Source: Ruminiclostridium sp. (lineage in GTDB: Bacteria; Bacillota; Clostridia; Oscillospirales; Oscillospiraceae). Taken from it: 42,403 bases of DNA. The notes beneath the pieces are model-generated. The model did no database searches, had not been told where the DNA came from, and was given only the letters and a program-made list of their open reading frames with translations. Each line of letters starts with the position of its first letter. The first letter of the stretch is position 1. Made by a program: the position numbers and the translations under genes. The stretch spans positions 1-42,403 of the forward strand of contig JAAWAE010000044.1 in NCBI GenBank assembly GCA_022792035.1, read 5' to 3'. Of this stretch, positions 23,328 through 32,475 are shown piece by piece.

Positions 23328-26165
23328 TTACGGCTGCTGGGGGGAGAGGAATTTTTTCAAATACCGGCCGGTATAGGAGTCCGGGCACTGGGCCACCTCC
23401 TCCGGGGTCCCGGTACAGACCACGTGCCCGCCGCCGCTGCCGCCCTCGGGGCCCAGGTCGATGAGGTGGTCGGCGCACTTGATGACGTCCAGGTTGTGCT
23501 CGATGACGATGACGGTGTTGCCGCCCTCCACCAGGCGGTCCAGGACTTCCAGGAGCTTATGCACATCGTAGGTGTGCAGGCCGGTGGTGGGCTCGTCCAG
23601 GATATAGATGGTTTTGCCGGTGGAGCGCCGGGCCAGCTCGGTGGCCAGCTTTACCCGCTGGGCTTCGCCGCCGGAGAGGGTGGTGGAGGGCTGGCCGATC
23701 TTGATATAGCCCAGGCCCACGGAGGAGAGGGTTTCCAGCTTCCGGCGGATCTTGGGCAGGTTGGCGAAAAACTCTAACCCTTCGTCGATGGTCATCTCCA
23801 GCACGTCGTGGATGTTCTTGCCCTTGTAGCGGACTTCCAGCGTTTCCCGGTTGTAGCGCCGGCCCTTGCAGACCTCACAGGGGACGTAAATATCCGGCAG
23901 AAAGTGCATTTCGATCTTCAGCAGGCCGTCCCCGGAGCAGGACTCACAGCGCCCGCCCTTCACGTTGAAGGAGAAGCGTCCGGGCCCGTAGCCCCTGGCC
24001 TTGGCGTCGGGGGTGGAGGCAAAAAGCTCGCGGATGTCCCCAAAGAGCCCCGTATAGGTGGCGGGGTTGGAGCGGGGGGTCCGGCCGATGGGGGACTGGT
24101 CGATGGCGATGACCTTGTCCAAAAACTCCTCCCCCTCCAGGGCGGCGTGCTTCCCGGGGCGGACCTTCATGCGGTTCAGATCAGCTCCCAGGCGCTTGAA
24201 CAGGATCTCATTCACCAAGGAGGATTTCCCGGAACCGGAGACCCCGGTGACACAGGTAAACGTGCCCAAGGGGAAGGTGACGTCGATGTGATCCAGGTTG
24301 TTCTCCTCCGCCCCCCGGACCACCAGATGCAGGCCGTTCCCAGGCCGCCGCTGGTCCGGGATGGGGATGGACCGCGCCCCGGAGAGATACTGTCCGGTGA
24401 GGGAGTCCGGCGCGGCCATGATCTCCTCCTGGGTCCCGGCGGCGACCACCTCCCCGCCGTGGACCCCGGCCCGGGGACCGATGTCCACCAGATAGTCCGC
24501 AGCGCGAATGGTGTCCTCGTCGTGTTCCACCACGATGAGGGTATTCCCCAAGTCCCGCAGATGCTTCAAGGTATCCAGGAGCATATCGTTGTCCCGTTGG
24601 TGCAGGCCGATGGAGGGCTCGTCCAGGACATAGAGCACCCCCATGAGGGAGGAACCGATCTGGGTGGCCAGACGGATGCGCTGGCTCTCGCCGCCGGAGA
24701 GAGTCCCGGCCTGACGGCTGAGGGTCAGATAGGACAGCCCCACGCTGCGCAGAAAACCCAGACGGGCCTTGACCTCTTTTAGGATCTGCTGGGCGATCTG
24801 GGCCTGGGTTTCCGTGAGGGAAAGAGTCTCGATAAAGTCCAGGGCCTCGGTGACGGGTTTGTGGCAGAAGGTGTCGATGCTCAGGTCCCCGACGGTGACG
24901 GCCAGGGCCTCCTTTTTCAGCCGCCGGCCCTGACAGGTGGGGCAGGGGCACTCGCTCATCAGCTCCTCCAGTTCCTTCCGGGCGGCGTCGGACTGGGTCT
25001 CGGAAAAACGCCGCTCCACGTTGTGGAGGATGCCCTCAAAGGCCTGCTGATAGGTCCCCTTTCCGTCGGCGCGCTGGTAGCTGAGGGTCAGCTTTTCCCC
25101 GCGGGTGCCGTTGAGGATCACGTCCTTGGCTTGCTCGGAGAGGTCCTCAAAGGGGGTGGTGAGGTCGAAGCCGTACTTCTTCCCCAGGGCCTCGAAGTAC
25201 ATCCGGGCGATGGAATCCCCCTTGACGTTGTGCCAGCCATAGGCGGCGATGGCTCCGTCCAAAAGGGAGAGGGAGGGATTGGGCACGATCAGCGCCGGGT
25301 CCACCTTCATCTGATTGCCCAGGCCCGTACAGGTGGGGCAGGCGCCGAAGGGACTGTTGAAGGAGAACATCCGGGGGGAGAGCTCGTCGATGGAAATGCC
25401 GCAGTCCTCACAGGCGTAGTTTTGGGAGAAGGACAGGTCCTTGTCTTCCCGCACCAGGTTGATGAGGACCAACCCGCCGCTGAGGGCGGAGGCGGCTTCC
25501 ACGGAGTCAGTGAGCCGCCGGAGGATGTCGGGGCGGATGATGAGGCGGTCGATGATGATCTCCACGTTGTGCTTTTTGTTCTTCTCCAGGGGGATCTCCT
25601 CGGTGAGGTCGTAGACGATCCCGTCGGCCCGGCAGCGGACATAGCCGTTTTTCCGGGCGCTCTCCAGGACCTTGACGTGTTCCCCCTTCTTCCCCCGGAC
25701 CACCGGGGCCAGGACTTGGATGCGGGTCTCCTCCGGCAGGGCCATGATCTGGTCGGTGATCTGGTCCACGGACTGCTGGCGGATCTCCTTGCCGCAGTTG
25801 GGACAGTGGGGGGTCCCCACCCTGGCCCAGAGCAGACGCAGATAGTCATAGATTTCCGTCACAGTGCCCACCGTGGAGCGGGGACTGCGGCTGGTGGTCT
25901 TCTGGTCGATGGAGATGGCGGGGGAGAGGCCGTCGATGTAGTCCACGTCGGGCTTCTCCACCTGGCCTAGGAACATTCGGGCGTAGGAGGAGAGGGACTC
26001 CACATAGCGCCGCTGTCCTTCGGCGTAGATGGTATCAAAGGCCAGGGAGGATTTCCCGGAACCAGAGAGACCGGTGATGACGACCAACTTGTCCCGGGGA
26101 ATGGTGACGTCGATGTTTTTCAGGTTGTTTTCCCGCGCGCCTTTGATGACGATTTTATCTTGCAT
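23328..26165 (-). CDS. uvrA: UvrA, excinuclease ABC subunit A
   Basis: The protein has 945 residues, normal for UvrA. Two ABC modules each show Walker A (GLSGSGKSS at about 32, GVSGSGKSS in the second half) and signature LSGGESQR or LSGGEAQR. Zinc modules are CEDCG...CPTCTG and CESCSG...CEVCKG. UvrA finds damaged DNA and loads UvrB in nucleotide excision repair. The ATG at 26165 follows AAGGAG and starts [19 protein letters not shown]; a longer in-frame extension overlaps the next gene and is not used. uvrB lies 3.4 kb away on the same strand rather than adjacent. Confidence 0.97.
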   Translation of the reverse strand: MQDKIVIKGARENNLKNIDVTIPRDKLVVITGLSGSGKSSLAFDTIYAEGQRRYVESLSSYARMFLGQVEKPDVDYIDGLSPAISIDQKTTSRSPRSTVGTVTEIYDYLRLLWARVGTPHCPNCGKEIRQQSVDQITDQIMALPEETRIQVLAPVVRGKKGEHVKVLESARKNGYVRCRADGIVYDLTEEIPLEKNKKHNVEIIIDRLIIRPDILRRLTDSVEAASALSGGLVLINLVREDKDLSFSQNYACEDCGISIDELSPRMFSFNSPFGACPTCTGLGNQMKVDPALIVPNPSLSLLDGAIAAYGWHNVKGDSIARMYFEALGKKYGFDLTTPFEDLSEQAKDVILNGTRGEKLTLSYQRADGKGTYQQAFEGILHNVERRFSETQSDAARKELEELMSECPCPTCQGRRLKKEALAVTVGDLSIDTFCHKPVTEALDFIETLSLTETQAQIAQQILKEVKARLGFLRSVGLSYLTLSRQAGTLSGGESQRIRLATQIGSSLMGVLYVLDEPSIGLHQRDNDMLLDTLKHLRDLGNTLIVVEHDEDTIRAADYLVDIGPRAGVHGGEVVAAGTQEEIMAAPDSLTGQYLSGARSIPIPDQRRPGNGLHLVVRGAEENNLDHIDVTFPLGTFTCVTGVSGSGKSSLVNEILFKRLGADLNRMKVRPGKHAALEGEEFLDKVIAIDQSPIGRTPRSNPATYTGLFGDIRELFASTPDAKARGYGPGRFSFNVKGGRCESCSGDGLLKIEMHFLPDIYVPCEVCKGRRYNRETLEVRYKGKNIHDVLEMTIDEGLEFFANLPKIRRKLETLSSVGLGYIKIGQPSTTLSGGEAQRVKLATELARRSTGKTIYILDEPTTGLHTYDVHKLLEVLDRLVEGGNTVIVIEHNLDVIKCADHLIDLGPEGGSGGGHVVCTGTPEEVAQCPDSYTGRYLKKFLSPQQP

Positions 26166-26185
26166 GGGTATTGGTACTCCTTGTT

Positions 26186-26542
26186 TTATGATACGGCCCA
26201 GTACGGCAGCAGGCGGTCCAGGGGATGGGTCACCAGGAGGGCGATGCAGACCGCGACCACCAGGATCTCCCAAATCACACCCGCCGCCAGCAGTACTTTC
26301 ATGCCCTGAAGGGCCCAGCGTTTCCAGCCGGAAAAGCTCTGGATGTAACGGCGCTCCAACCGTCCCGCCCGCTTCCATAGGAAGCGAAGGACCATCAGGA
26401 AGAGCAGCACCACCGCGTTCCAAACCAAAAGGCCGGTGGCGGCGATGTTCAGGGCGGTGCTCAGAAAGGGCAGGAGGATGGAGGCGATGGCAGTGGCCAG
26501 GAAGGTGCCGCCGATGAGGAAAAAGAACAGAGCGAAGAGCAT
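26186..26542 (-). CDS. Small membrane protein, paralogue of the next gene
   Basis: The protein has 118 residues: two long hydrophobic segments at the N-terminus, a basic cytoplasmic loop ([20 protein letters not shown]) and one more segment. I know no family. It is clearly related to the protein at 26561-26920: [20 protein letters not shown] against MYIDSFTGFRRFSLQSVKLL, and both have W-E-I/V-L-V then H/Q-PLD. AAGGAG precedes the ATG. Confidence 0.75.
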   Translation of the reverse strand: MLFALFFFLIGGTFLATAIASILLPFLSTALNIAATGLLVWNAVVLLFLMVLRFLWKRAGRLERRYIQSFSGWKRWALQGMKVLLAAGVIWEILVVAVCIALLVTHPLDRLLPYWAVS

Positions 26543-26560
26543 AGAGAACTCCTTACGATA

Positions 26561-26920
26561 TCACAGCTGCAGCATTTCGGTCAGGGCATCCAAGGGCTGA
26601 AAGACCAGAAAGGCCACACAGCCCAGCATCACCAGCACCTCCCAGACCAGACCGAAGGTAAAGAGCAGCTTGACGGACTGGAGGGAAAAGCGCCGGAAGC
26701 CGGTGAAGCTGTCGATGTACATCCGGTCCATCATCCCCGCCTGCTTCCAGTTCCGGCGCAAGAGGAGCAGGAGGAGGAAAAAGAGGAGGTTGAGGATGAA
26801 AAGAATCACAGCGGCTACGTTTAGGGCCACGCCTAAGATTGGCAGGATCACAGATATGGCCAGAATGATGAGAAAGATCGGCCAGAGCATCCAGATCAGT
26901 ATGAGAGAGATAAATCCCAT
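26561..26920 (-). CDS. Small membrane protein, paralogue of its neighbour
   Basis: The protein has 119 residues with the same layout as the neighbour: two hydrophobic segments, a basic loop (NWKQAGMMDRMYIDSFTGFR) and a third segment ending FQPLDALTEMLQL. The ATG at 26920 was chosen for AAAAGGAG upstream; an in-frame start 22 codons earlier overlaps the preceding gene. The pair arose by tandem duplication and sits directly upstream of uvrA. Function is unknown. Confidence 0.75.
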   Translation of the reverse strand: MGFISLILIWMLWPIFLIILAISVILPILGVALNVAAVILFILNLLFFLLLLLLRRNWKQAGMMDRMYIDSFTGFRRFSLQSVKLLFTFGLVWEVLVMLGCVAFLVFQPLDALTEMLQL

Positions 26921-26951
26921 AGTATAGCACTCCTTTTCGTCATGGTAGGGG

Positions 26952-27281
26952 TCACGGCTGCTCCTGCTCCAGGGGTGCTCGGGCATACTGGACCAAGTCC
27001 TGCCGTACCGCGCCCCAGCGCAAAAAGTTTTCCCGTCCCTGACGCAGGGTCATGCCCCGGTTTTCATCGCTGGGGGCGTCATCTCCGGGGTCAAAGACGT
27101 CGTTTTCCCAAAAGCACACCGGGCAGATGTAGGCGACGGCCTCCTCTTTGGGGACGGGGAGGGTCAGATAGCCGCAGCAGGGGCAGGGGTATTTCCCCGG
27201 AACAGGCGGCGCAGGGGATGGCTCCTCTGGCGCCGCGTGGTTGACGGCGGTGGGGAGGTAGAGGAATTTTTCCCGGTTCAT
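26952..27281 (-). CDS. CPCC-family cysteine-rich protein
   Basis: The protein has 109 residues. YPCPCCGYLTLP and ICPVCFWENDV give the two Cys pairs of the CPCC family (a small zinc-ribbon-like domain), followed by GMTLRQGRENFLRWGA, also typical. Function is unknown. Its ATG overlaps the MmcQ/YjbR stop (ATGA), with GGAGGGGC upstream. Confidence 0.85.
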   Translation of the reverse strand: MNREKFLYLPTAVNHAAPEEPSPAPPVPGKYPCPCCGYLTLPVPKEEAVAYICPVCFWENDVFDPGDDAPSDENRGMTLRQGRENFLRWGAVRQDLVQYARAPLEQEQP

Positions 27282-27682
27282 CCCTGCCCCTCCGCCAGCT
27301 CCTTCTGGACATACTTGGGCAGTTTTTCCACGATGAGGCGATAGGACAGATCGCAAAAGTCCCGCAAGACCTCGTCCGGCAGGTCCCCGTCCAAAAAGAC
27401 GGCGTTCCAGTGGCGCTTATCGCTGTAAAACCCGGGGAGGACAAGCTCGGGATAGGTTTCCCGGAACCCCTCCGCCATCCGGGGGTCGCACTTCAAATTG
27501 ATGAGGGGGCGGCCCCCATAGACTTTGTGCTTCTCCTCTGGCTCGCAGATGGCGGCGAAGAGTTTTCCCCGGACCATATACCGGTGCCAAGCCCATTCCT
27601 CCTTGTAATCCTTCTCCGCGCCGGGTTTGGACAAGAGATATTCGTTCAGCCAAGGGTAATGCGTCGTATTCATCGTTTTCAT
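27278..27682 (-). CDS. MmcQ/YjbR-family protein
   Basis: The protein has 134 residues. It shows the YjbR fold pattern: GKLFAAICEPEEK, INLKCDPRMAEGFRETYP, PGFYSDKRHWNAVFLDGDLP and a C-terminal helix. These are DNA-binding-like small proteins of uncertain role. I take the ATG at 27682 because it overlaps the upstream stop as ATGA; ATG at 27673 is possible. It is coupled on both sides with DUF5131 and CPCC genes. Confidence 0.88.
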   Translation of the reverse strand: MKTMNTTHYPWLNEYLLSKPGAEKDYKEEWAWHRYMVRGKLFAAICEPEEKHKVYGGRPLINLKCDPRMAEGFRETYPELVLPGFYSDKRHWNAVFLDGDLPDEVLRDFCDLSYRLIVEKLPKYVQKELAEGQG

Positions 27683-28482
27683 GAGATCGTCCCTTTCTCT
27701 TTGGGATGGATGGGCTTTCCGCCCTGGATGGTCCACTCCTGCCCCCCGTGGAGGGGGCGGAAGGTGCGGCACAGGTGGTTGATGCCCGCCTTGCGGGCCT
27801 GGGCGTGCTGGAGCTTCCGGGGGATGGTGTAGAGCTTCCCGTCCTTGATGAACTTCGAGCCGGTCTGCTTGAAGAGGAAGGGGACGCCGGCTTCCACGCA
27901 CTGCCGCCGGATGTCCAGCACCCACTCATAGCGGCAGGGCCGGGCGTTGTACCCGGACTCGCCCCCCGCCACCACCTGGACGATTTCCGGCCCCAGCCAG
28001 GGGCTCAGGTCGATGGGGCCCAGCAGCGGCTCGCAGGCGATGGATTTGTGCTGGATGGGCGCGTCCCGCAAAATCGGCAGACGGAACGCGGCCCGTTCTT
28101 GGTCCTCCGCTGTGGAGCAGATGCCGACATGGGGATAGCCCTCCCCCCAGTCCTGGGGCAGGTGGTCCGCCAGACGGTGGATGCGCTTGGTGATGAAGAA
28201 GAAGCGCAGGTCTTGCCGGGCCTGGATCATGGCCCAGGCCCAGGGCCGCCAGTCGTCGGCGTCCTCCAGGAGGAAGTCGGAGGAGAAGCAGGTCCAGACC
28301 ATCTCCCCGGCGGGGACCTTCCAGCTGCCGTCCCGCTTTTTTTGCAGGGGCAGGTCATAGGTTTTTGTGCGGTAGACCTGGGCGGCGTCCAGGCCCCGGC
28401 GGCTGTCTCCCCGATAGATGTAGCAGTTGGCGCAGCCAGGGGATAGTTTATGACAGCCGTGCCAGGGGTTCCAGTTGGCCAT
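27679..28482 (-). CDS. DUF5131 (phage Gp37/Gp68-type) protein
   Basis: The protein has 267 residues. It starts NWNPWHGCHKLSPGCANCYI, with the family's C-x5-C-x2-C-Y motif that suggests a metal or iron-sulfur site near a TIM-barrel-like domain; MVWTCFSSDFLLEDADDWRP, ITKRIHRL and VVAGGESGYNARPC follow the family pattern. Despite the phage-derived name, no phage genes surround it. It starts shortly after the YbaK stop and overlaps the MmcQ/YjbR start. The activity is not established. Confidence 0.88.
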   Translation of the reverse strand: MANWNPWHGCHKLSPGCANCYIYRGDSRRGLDAAQVYRTKTYDLPLQKKRDGSWKVPAGEMVWTCFSSDFLLEDADDWRPWAWAMIQARQDLRFFFITKRIHRLADHLPQDWGEGYPHVGICSTAEDQERAAFRLPILRDAPIQHKSIACEPLLGPIDLSPWLGPEIVQVVAGGESGYNARPCRYEWVLDIRRQCVEAGVPFLFKQTGSKFIKDGKLYTIPRKLQHAQARKAGINHLCRTFRPLHGGQEWTIQGGKPIHPKEKGTIS

Positions 28483-28484
28483 GG

Positions 28485-29228
28485 TCAGTCCTCGACGATG
28501 AGGTCGGCAGTGGCGGCGCTGATCAGGTCCAGCAGGTCCGCCGGCTTCACCTCCACCTGAAAGCCGATCTTCCCGGCGGAGACATAGAGGGTCTCCTGTT
28601 CCAGGCAGCTCTGGTGGAAGGTGGTGGGGAAGTGCTTTTTCATGCCCACCGGGGAACAGCCGCCGTGGACATAGCCTGTCAGGGGCAGGAGTTCCTTGGA
28701 GGGGAGCATGGACACGGATTTCTCTCCCACGGCCTTGGCGGCTTTTTTCAGGTCCAGAGTATGGGCCACGGGGATGTCGAAGACGTAGTAGTTCCCGGAA
28801 GCCCCCCGGACCACCAGGGTCTTGAACACGGCGGCGGGGTCCAGGCCCAGGGATTGGGCCACGGAGACGCCGTCGGGGGCGGCGCCGTCGTCGTGGGGGT
28901 AGGTGTGGGGGGTGTAGGGGACCTTTTTCTGCTCCAAGGTCCGCATGACGTTGGTTTTTTCTATACTTTTTTTGGCCATAGCGTTGCTTCCTTCCGTTCG
29001 GGGTTCGATCCGCTCCTTGCGGTCTGTACGCCCCAAAAGATAATCCGCAGACACATCATAAAAGTCTGCCAAGAAAACTAAGGAGGATGAAGGGAGATTC
29101 ACCTTTCCATACTCGATTTTCTGGTAATGATTTGGTGTACATCCTAAAAGGTCTGCCATCTCCTTTTGTGTCCGGCCAGCTTGCGTGCGAAGAAATCGTA
29201 TTCGTTTTGACATAAGGGAAAAATCCAT
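28485..29228 (-). CDS. XRE helix-turn-helix fused to YbaK/EbsC Cys-tRNA(Pro) deacylase
   Basis: One open frame of 247 codons holds two domains. Residues 7-66 are a Cro/C1-type helix-turn-helix (RIRFLRTQAGRTQKEMADLL, then YLLGRTD). Residues about 84-247 are a complete YbaK/EbsC domain (KVPYTPHTY, VFKTLVVRG, GYVHGGCSPVGMKKH), an editing enzyme that removes Cys mischarged on tRNA-Pro. An internal ATG at 28979 (residue 84) has GGAAGGAAG at ideal distance, and the piece from there (164 residues) equals the normal YbaK length. So a separate YbaK may also be made. The helix-turn-helix part is visibly lower in GC than the YbaK part, which suggests a recent join. Confidence 0.85.
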   Translation of the reverse strand: MDFSLMSKRIRFLRTQAGRTQKEMADLLGCTPNHYQKIEYGKVNLPSSSLVFLADFYDVSADYLLGRTDRKERIEPRTEGSNAMAKKSIEKTNVMRTLEQKKVPYTPHTYPHDDGAAPDGVSVAQSLGLDPAAVFKTLVVRGASGNYYVFDIPVAHTLDLKKAAKAVGEKSVSMLPSKELLPLTGYVHGGCSPVGMKKHFPTTFHQSCLEQETLYVSAGKIGFQVEVKPADLLDLISAATADLIVED

Positions 29229-29240
29229 GGCACAAACCTC

Positions 29241-29269
29241 TTGACACCATCTTTTAGGATGTATATAAT
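29241..29269 (+). promoter_or_regulatory. Sigma-A promoter with operator-like repeats
   Basis: TTGACA (29241-29246) and TATAAT (29264-29269), 17 bases apart, are perfect consensus. The spacer holds CATC-tttta-GGATG, and ACATTT-ataa-AAATGT (29279-29294, extended by TTGCA and TGCAA) follows the start point. It drives the small plus-strand gene; the helix-turn-helix protein encoded divergently is the likely regulator. Confidence 0.7.
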
Positions 29270-29327
29270 ATTGCAGGGACATTTATAAAAATGTGCAACA
29301 AAGCCGCGCACAAAAGGAGGTGAGAAG

Positions 29328-29612
29328 ATGAACGAGTTTTATGAATGGCTGTATGACAGTTTTGCGCGTCCACGGATCAGGGAAGAGGCGTTTCCGCCCG
29401 ACTACCAGGAGATGGAAGCAGAATGGTTAGCGTCCATCGAATCCTTATCCCAACATGAACGTCTTTTGTCTCAAGATATGATGACCAACGTGAAAGAATT
29501 TTGGGGAGAGCGGGCCTTCGCTTACGGTGTCCAGGTAGGGATGATGCTCCTGGACGGCCTGCCCATAAAGGAAGACCTGATGGAGTACATCATTTCCCCC
29601 GCAGCACAATAA
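29328..29612 (+). CDS. Small DUF6809-like protein
   Basis: The protein has 94 residues, acidic and helical: [20 protein letters not shown] and a late [15 protein letters not shown]. The ending resembles the F-x-Y-G-x-x-x-G-x-x-L-M pattern I associate with DUF6809, small proteins often found near phage-type regulators; this match is tentative. AAAGGAGGTG precedes the ATG. It is divergent from the helix-turn-helix/YbaK gene and overlaps the uvrB 3' end by 23 bases. Confidence 0.65.
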   Translation: MNEFYEWLYDSFARPRIREEAFPPDYQEMEAEWLASIESLSQHERLLSQDMMTNVKEFWGERAFAYGVQVGMMLLDGLPIKEDLMEYIISPAAQ

Positions 29613-31551
29613 TCTGATCCCGCAAAACCGCGGCATACTCGAACTCCAACCGCTTACTGGCCTCCTTCATCTCCTTCTCCAGCTTGGCGATAAGCTCCTC
29701 CTTCTCCTGGTCAGAGAGCTTCTTCTTCCGTCCCTTCCCCTCGTCCTTGTCCACATCACCGATCTCGATGATATCCCGGACAGACTTGACGATGGTCTTG
29801 GGTACGATCCCGTGGGCCTTGTTGTAGGCGTCTTGGATCTCCCGCCGCCGCTGGGTCTCCTCCATCGCGGCAGCCATGGAGGGCGTGACCTTGTCGGCAT
29901 AGAGGATCACCAAACCCTCGGCATTTCGCGCGGCGCGGCCGATGGTCTGAATGAGGGAGGTCTCGGAACGCAGGAACCCCTCTTTGTCGGCATCCAAAAT
30001 GGCCACCAAAGAGACTTCCGGCAGGTCCAGCCCCTCCCGCAGGAGGTTGATGCCCACCAGGACGTCGAACTCCCCCAGACGCAGCTCCCGCAGCAGCTCC
30101 ATACGCTGGATGGTATCCACGTCGTGGTGCATATACCGCACCCGGATGCCGGCATTTTGCAGGTAAGCGGTCAGGTCCTCGGCCATTTTCTTGGTGAGGG
30201 TGGTCACCAGCACCCGCTCCTGTCGGGCGCTTCGGGCGTTGATCTCACCGATCAAGTCATCGATCTGCCCCTCTACAGGACGCACCTCCACCCTGGGGTC
30301 CAGCAGACCGGTGGGACGGATCACCTGCTCTACCACCTGGCCGCTGCGGGAACGCTCGTACTCGCTGGGGGTGGCGGAAACATAGATCACCTGATTGAGC
30401 CGCTGGGAAAACTCGTCAAAATTCAGCGGCCGGTTGTCAAAGGCGCAGGGGAGACGAAAGCCGTAATCCACCAGGGTGGTCTTCCTGGCCCGGTCTCCGG
30501 CGTACATGGCCCGGACCTGGGGCAGGGTGACATGGCTCTCGTCGATGAAGAGGAGGAAATCGTCGGGGAAGTAATCCAGCAGGGTGTGGGGCGGGGAGCC
30601 CACAGGCCGGCCCTCAATGACCCGGCTGTAGTTCTCGATCCCGGAGCAGTAACCCAGCTCCTGCATCATCTCGATGTCGTAGGAGACCCGCTGGCTGATC
30701 CGCTGTGCCTCCAATAATTGTTCGTTCTCCTTGAAGAAGGCCACCCGCTCTTCCATGTCCCGATAGATTTCCTGAATGGCCCGGTCCAGCTTTTCCTTGG
30801 GGGTGACGTAGTGGGTGGCAGGCCAGACGGGGACGGTCTTCAGGCGCTGGATGGGGGCCCCGGTGACCACGTTGATGGCGCTGATCCGGTCAATCTCGTC
30901 CCCGAAGAACTCCACCCGGATGGCGGTATCCTTCCAGTAGGCAGGCCAGACCTCCAAAGTATCTCCCCGGACCCGGAACATATTTCGGGCAAAGGCCACG
31001 TCGTTGCGCTCGTAGCGGATGGAAACCAGGCGCTGCATCAGCTCTTCGGGCTTCATGGTGGCCCCCACCCGCAGGGAGACCATCATTTTTTCAAAATCCT
31101 CCGGCTCGCCCAGACCGTAGATGCAGGACACGGAGGAGACCACGATCACGTCCCGCCGCTCCAGCAGGGAGGCGGTGGCGGCCAGACGCAGGCGGTCGAT
31201 CTCGTCGTTGGTGGAGGAATCTTTTTCGATGAAGGTATAGGTGTGGGGGATATAGGCTTCCGGCTGATAGTAATCGTAGTAGGAGACGAAATACTCCACG
31301 GCGTTGTTGGGAAAAAACTCCTTGAACTCCTCGCACAGCTGCGCGGCCAAGGTCTTGTTGTGGGCCAGGACCAGGGTGGGACGCTGGACCTTTTCAATGA
31401 CCTTCGCCATGGTAAAGGTCTTGCCGGAGCCGGTGACCCCCAGCAAGGTCTGTTCATCCAAACCCAGCTCCACGCCCCGGGCCAGGGCTTCGATGGCTTC
31501 GGGCTGGTCCCCGGAGGGGGTGTATTCGCTGACGACTTGAAACTTTGGCAT
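29590..31551 (-). CDS. uvrB: UvrB, excinuclease ABC subunit B
   Basis: The protein has 653 residues, normal for UvrB. Walker A is [10 protein letters not shown] (about 39-48), the beta-hairpin region [12 protein letters not shown] follows, the DEAD-like motif is IDESH, and helicase motifs VSATPSEYE and QTIGRAARN are present. The C-terminal UVR motif ([19 protein letters not shown]) binds UvrC. UvrB receives damage from UvrA and positions UvrC. It lies 21 bases after radC on the same strand, so the two share a transcript. Confidence 0.97.
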   Translation of the reverse strand: MPKFQVVSEYTPSGDQPEAIEALARGVELGLDEQTLLGVTGSGKTFTMAKVIEKVQRPTLVLAHNKTLAAQLCEEFKEFFPNNAVEYFVSYYDYYQPEAYIPHTYTFIEKDSSTNDEIDRLRLAATASLLERRDVIVVSSVSCIYGLGEPEDFEKMMVSLRVGATMKPEELMQRLVSIRYERNDVAFARNMFRVRGDTLEVWPAYWKDTAIRVEFFGDEIDRISAINVVTGAPIQRLKTVPVWPATHYVTPKEKLDRAIQEIYRDMEERVAFFKENEQLLEAQRISQRVSYDIEMMQELGYCSGIENYSRVIEGRPVGSPPHTLLDYFPDDFLLFIDESHVTLPQVRAMYAGDRARKTTLVDYGFRLPCAFDNRPLNFDEFSQRLNQVIYVSATPSEYERSRSGQVVEQVIRPTGLLDPRVEVRPVEGQIDDLIGEINARSARQERVLVTTLTKKMAEDLTAYLQNAGIRVRYMHHDVDTIQRMELLRELRLGEFDVLVGINLLREGLDLPEVSLVAILDADKEGFLRSETSLIQTIGRAARNAEGLVILYADKVTPSMAAAMEETQRRREIQDAYNKAHGIVPKTIVKSVRDIIEIGDVDKDEGKGRKKKLSDQEKEELIAKLEKEMKEASKRLEFEYAAVLRDQIIVLRGK

Positions 31552-31572
31552 AGGGGCCTCCTTCGTACGGGA

Positions 31573-32262
31573 TCAGTAGCGGGGGATGTCGGCGATGCGC
31601 AGGTAGCGCTGCAGGGAGATGATCTTCTCATCGGTGAGGATCACATGGTCATGGAGCCGCAGCTCCAAAGGCTGCAGATACTGCCGGAGCTGCTTCGTGG
31701 TGGACAGGTCCCGGTCAGAGGGAGAGGCATCGCCGTTGGGGTGGTTGTGGGCCAGGACCACAAGGTCGGCATTGAAGGACAGGGCCGTGGAAACCAGCTT
31801 GCGCAGGCTGATGTCCGACGCGGAGGGTCCGCCCTCACTGAGCTTGCGCACCCCCAGGAGCTTAAAGCTGTTGTCAAAACAGGCCAGATAGGTCATCTCG
31901 TTGCGGGCGCCGAAGAAGCAGGGCATGAAGATCTCCCGCAGGCCCTCCAGGGTGGAGCCGTCCAAGGTCTTACGGGCCCGGGAGGCCAGATACTTTGCCG
32001 AAAGGGCCGGAAAGAGTTTCAGCAGCACGACGGTGTTCTTCCCCACGCCCGGCACCCGGGCCAAGTCTTCCGGGCTGGCATCCAGGACCCCGGCCAGGGA
32101 GCCGAAGGTGTCCAGCAGGGCGTGGGCCAGTGGATTCACATCGCCCTGGGGACGGGAGAAGAAGAGCAGCAGCTCCAGGGTGCGGACTTCGGAAAAGGAA
32201 TCCAAGCCGCCCTGTAAAAATTCCTGCCGCATTCGTTCTCGGTGGCCGTCGTGGAGCGCCAT
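31573..32262 (-). CDS. radC: RadC-family JAMM-domain protein
   Basis: The protein has 229 residues. A helix-hairpin-helix (RVPGVGKNTVVLLK, about 69-82) precedes the JAMM/MPN domain with HNHPNGDASPSDRD (metal-binding His and Asp) near residue 170. The N-terminus begins with the RERMRQEFL pattern. RadC's role is still unclear; the family is often linked with DNA repair or mobile elements. GAGGAGGAG precedes the ATG. It has its own promoter at 32301-32329 and leads into uvrB. Confidence 0.9.
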   Translation of the reverse strand: MALHDGHRERMRQEFLQGGLDSFSEVRTLELLLFFSRPQGDVNPLAHALLDTFGSLAGVLDASPEDLARVPGVGKNTVVLLKLFPALSAKYLASRARKTLDGSTLEGLREIFMPCFFGARNEMTYLACFDNSFKLLGVRKLSEGGPSASDISLRKLVSTALSFNADLVVLAHNHPNGDASPSDRDLSTTKQLRQYLQPLELRLHDHVILTDEKIISLQRYLRIADIPRY

Positions 32263-32300
32263 AGCGTCTCCTCCTCTCCTGCATTTTTCTTGTTAAGGGT

Positions 32301-32329
32301 ATGATACCGCTTTTTTGCCCCCGCGACAA
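32301..32329 (-). promoter_or_regulatory. Promoter of radC-uvrB
   Basis: On the minus strand TTGTCG (32329-32324) and TATCAT (32306-32301) are 17 bases apart, 38 bases before the radC start. Confidence 0.55.
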
Positions 32330-32370
32330 GACTTTCTATGCAAGTAGAGGGTAAAAAAAGGGACAAAGAC

Positions 32371-32399
32371 CTGACAAAGGGGAAAAAATGTGCTACAAT
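32371..32399 (+). promoter_or_regulatory. Promoter of trmB
   Basis: CTGACA (32371-32376) and TACAAT (32394-32399) are 17 bases apart. The expected start near 32406 gives a 70-base leader that is largely structured. Confidence 0.65.
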
Positions 32400-32414
32400 A
32401 TCCCAACGACAAGA

Positions 32415-32466
32415 CCTCCCCGGTCCTGGGGAGGCGAACATCCGGCCCCAGGCCGGGATCGGGAGG
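32415..32466 (+). promoter_or_regulatory. trmB leader with alternative hairpins
   Basis: Hairpin A pairs CCTCCCC (32415-32421) with GGGGAGG (32428-32434). Hairpin B pairs CCGGCC (32442-32447) with GGCCGG (32451-32456). A competing stem pairs CCTGGGG (32425-32431) with CCCCAGG (32446-32452) and excludes both. CCTCCC of hairpin A could also pair with GGGAGG at 32461-32466, the trmB ribosome site. The layout looks like a translational switch. Confidence 0.45.
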
Positions 32467-32475
32467 ACCTGCGTC

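Noticed and set aside
24861-25970. Long plus-strand frames across uvrA and uvrB
   Set aside because: Same reason: shadows of highly conserved genes, with no recognisable domains or start signals.
26166-26423. An 86-codon N-terminal extension of uvrA
   Set aside because: UvrA proteins begin at the [14 protein letters not shown]-type sequence; the extension overlaps the neighbouring gene and lacks a ribosome site.
27679-28482. Prophage, because DUF5131 is called phage Gp37/Gp68
   Set aside because: No integrase, capsid, terminase or lysis genes are near; neighbours are housekeeping genes.
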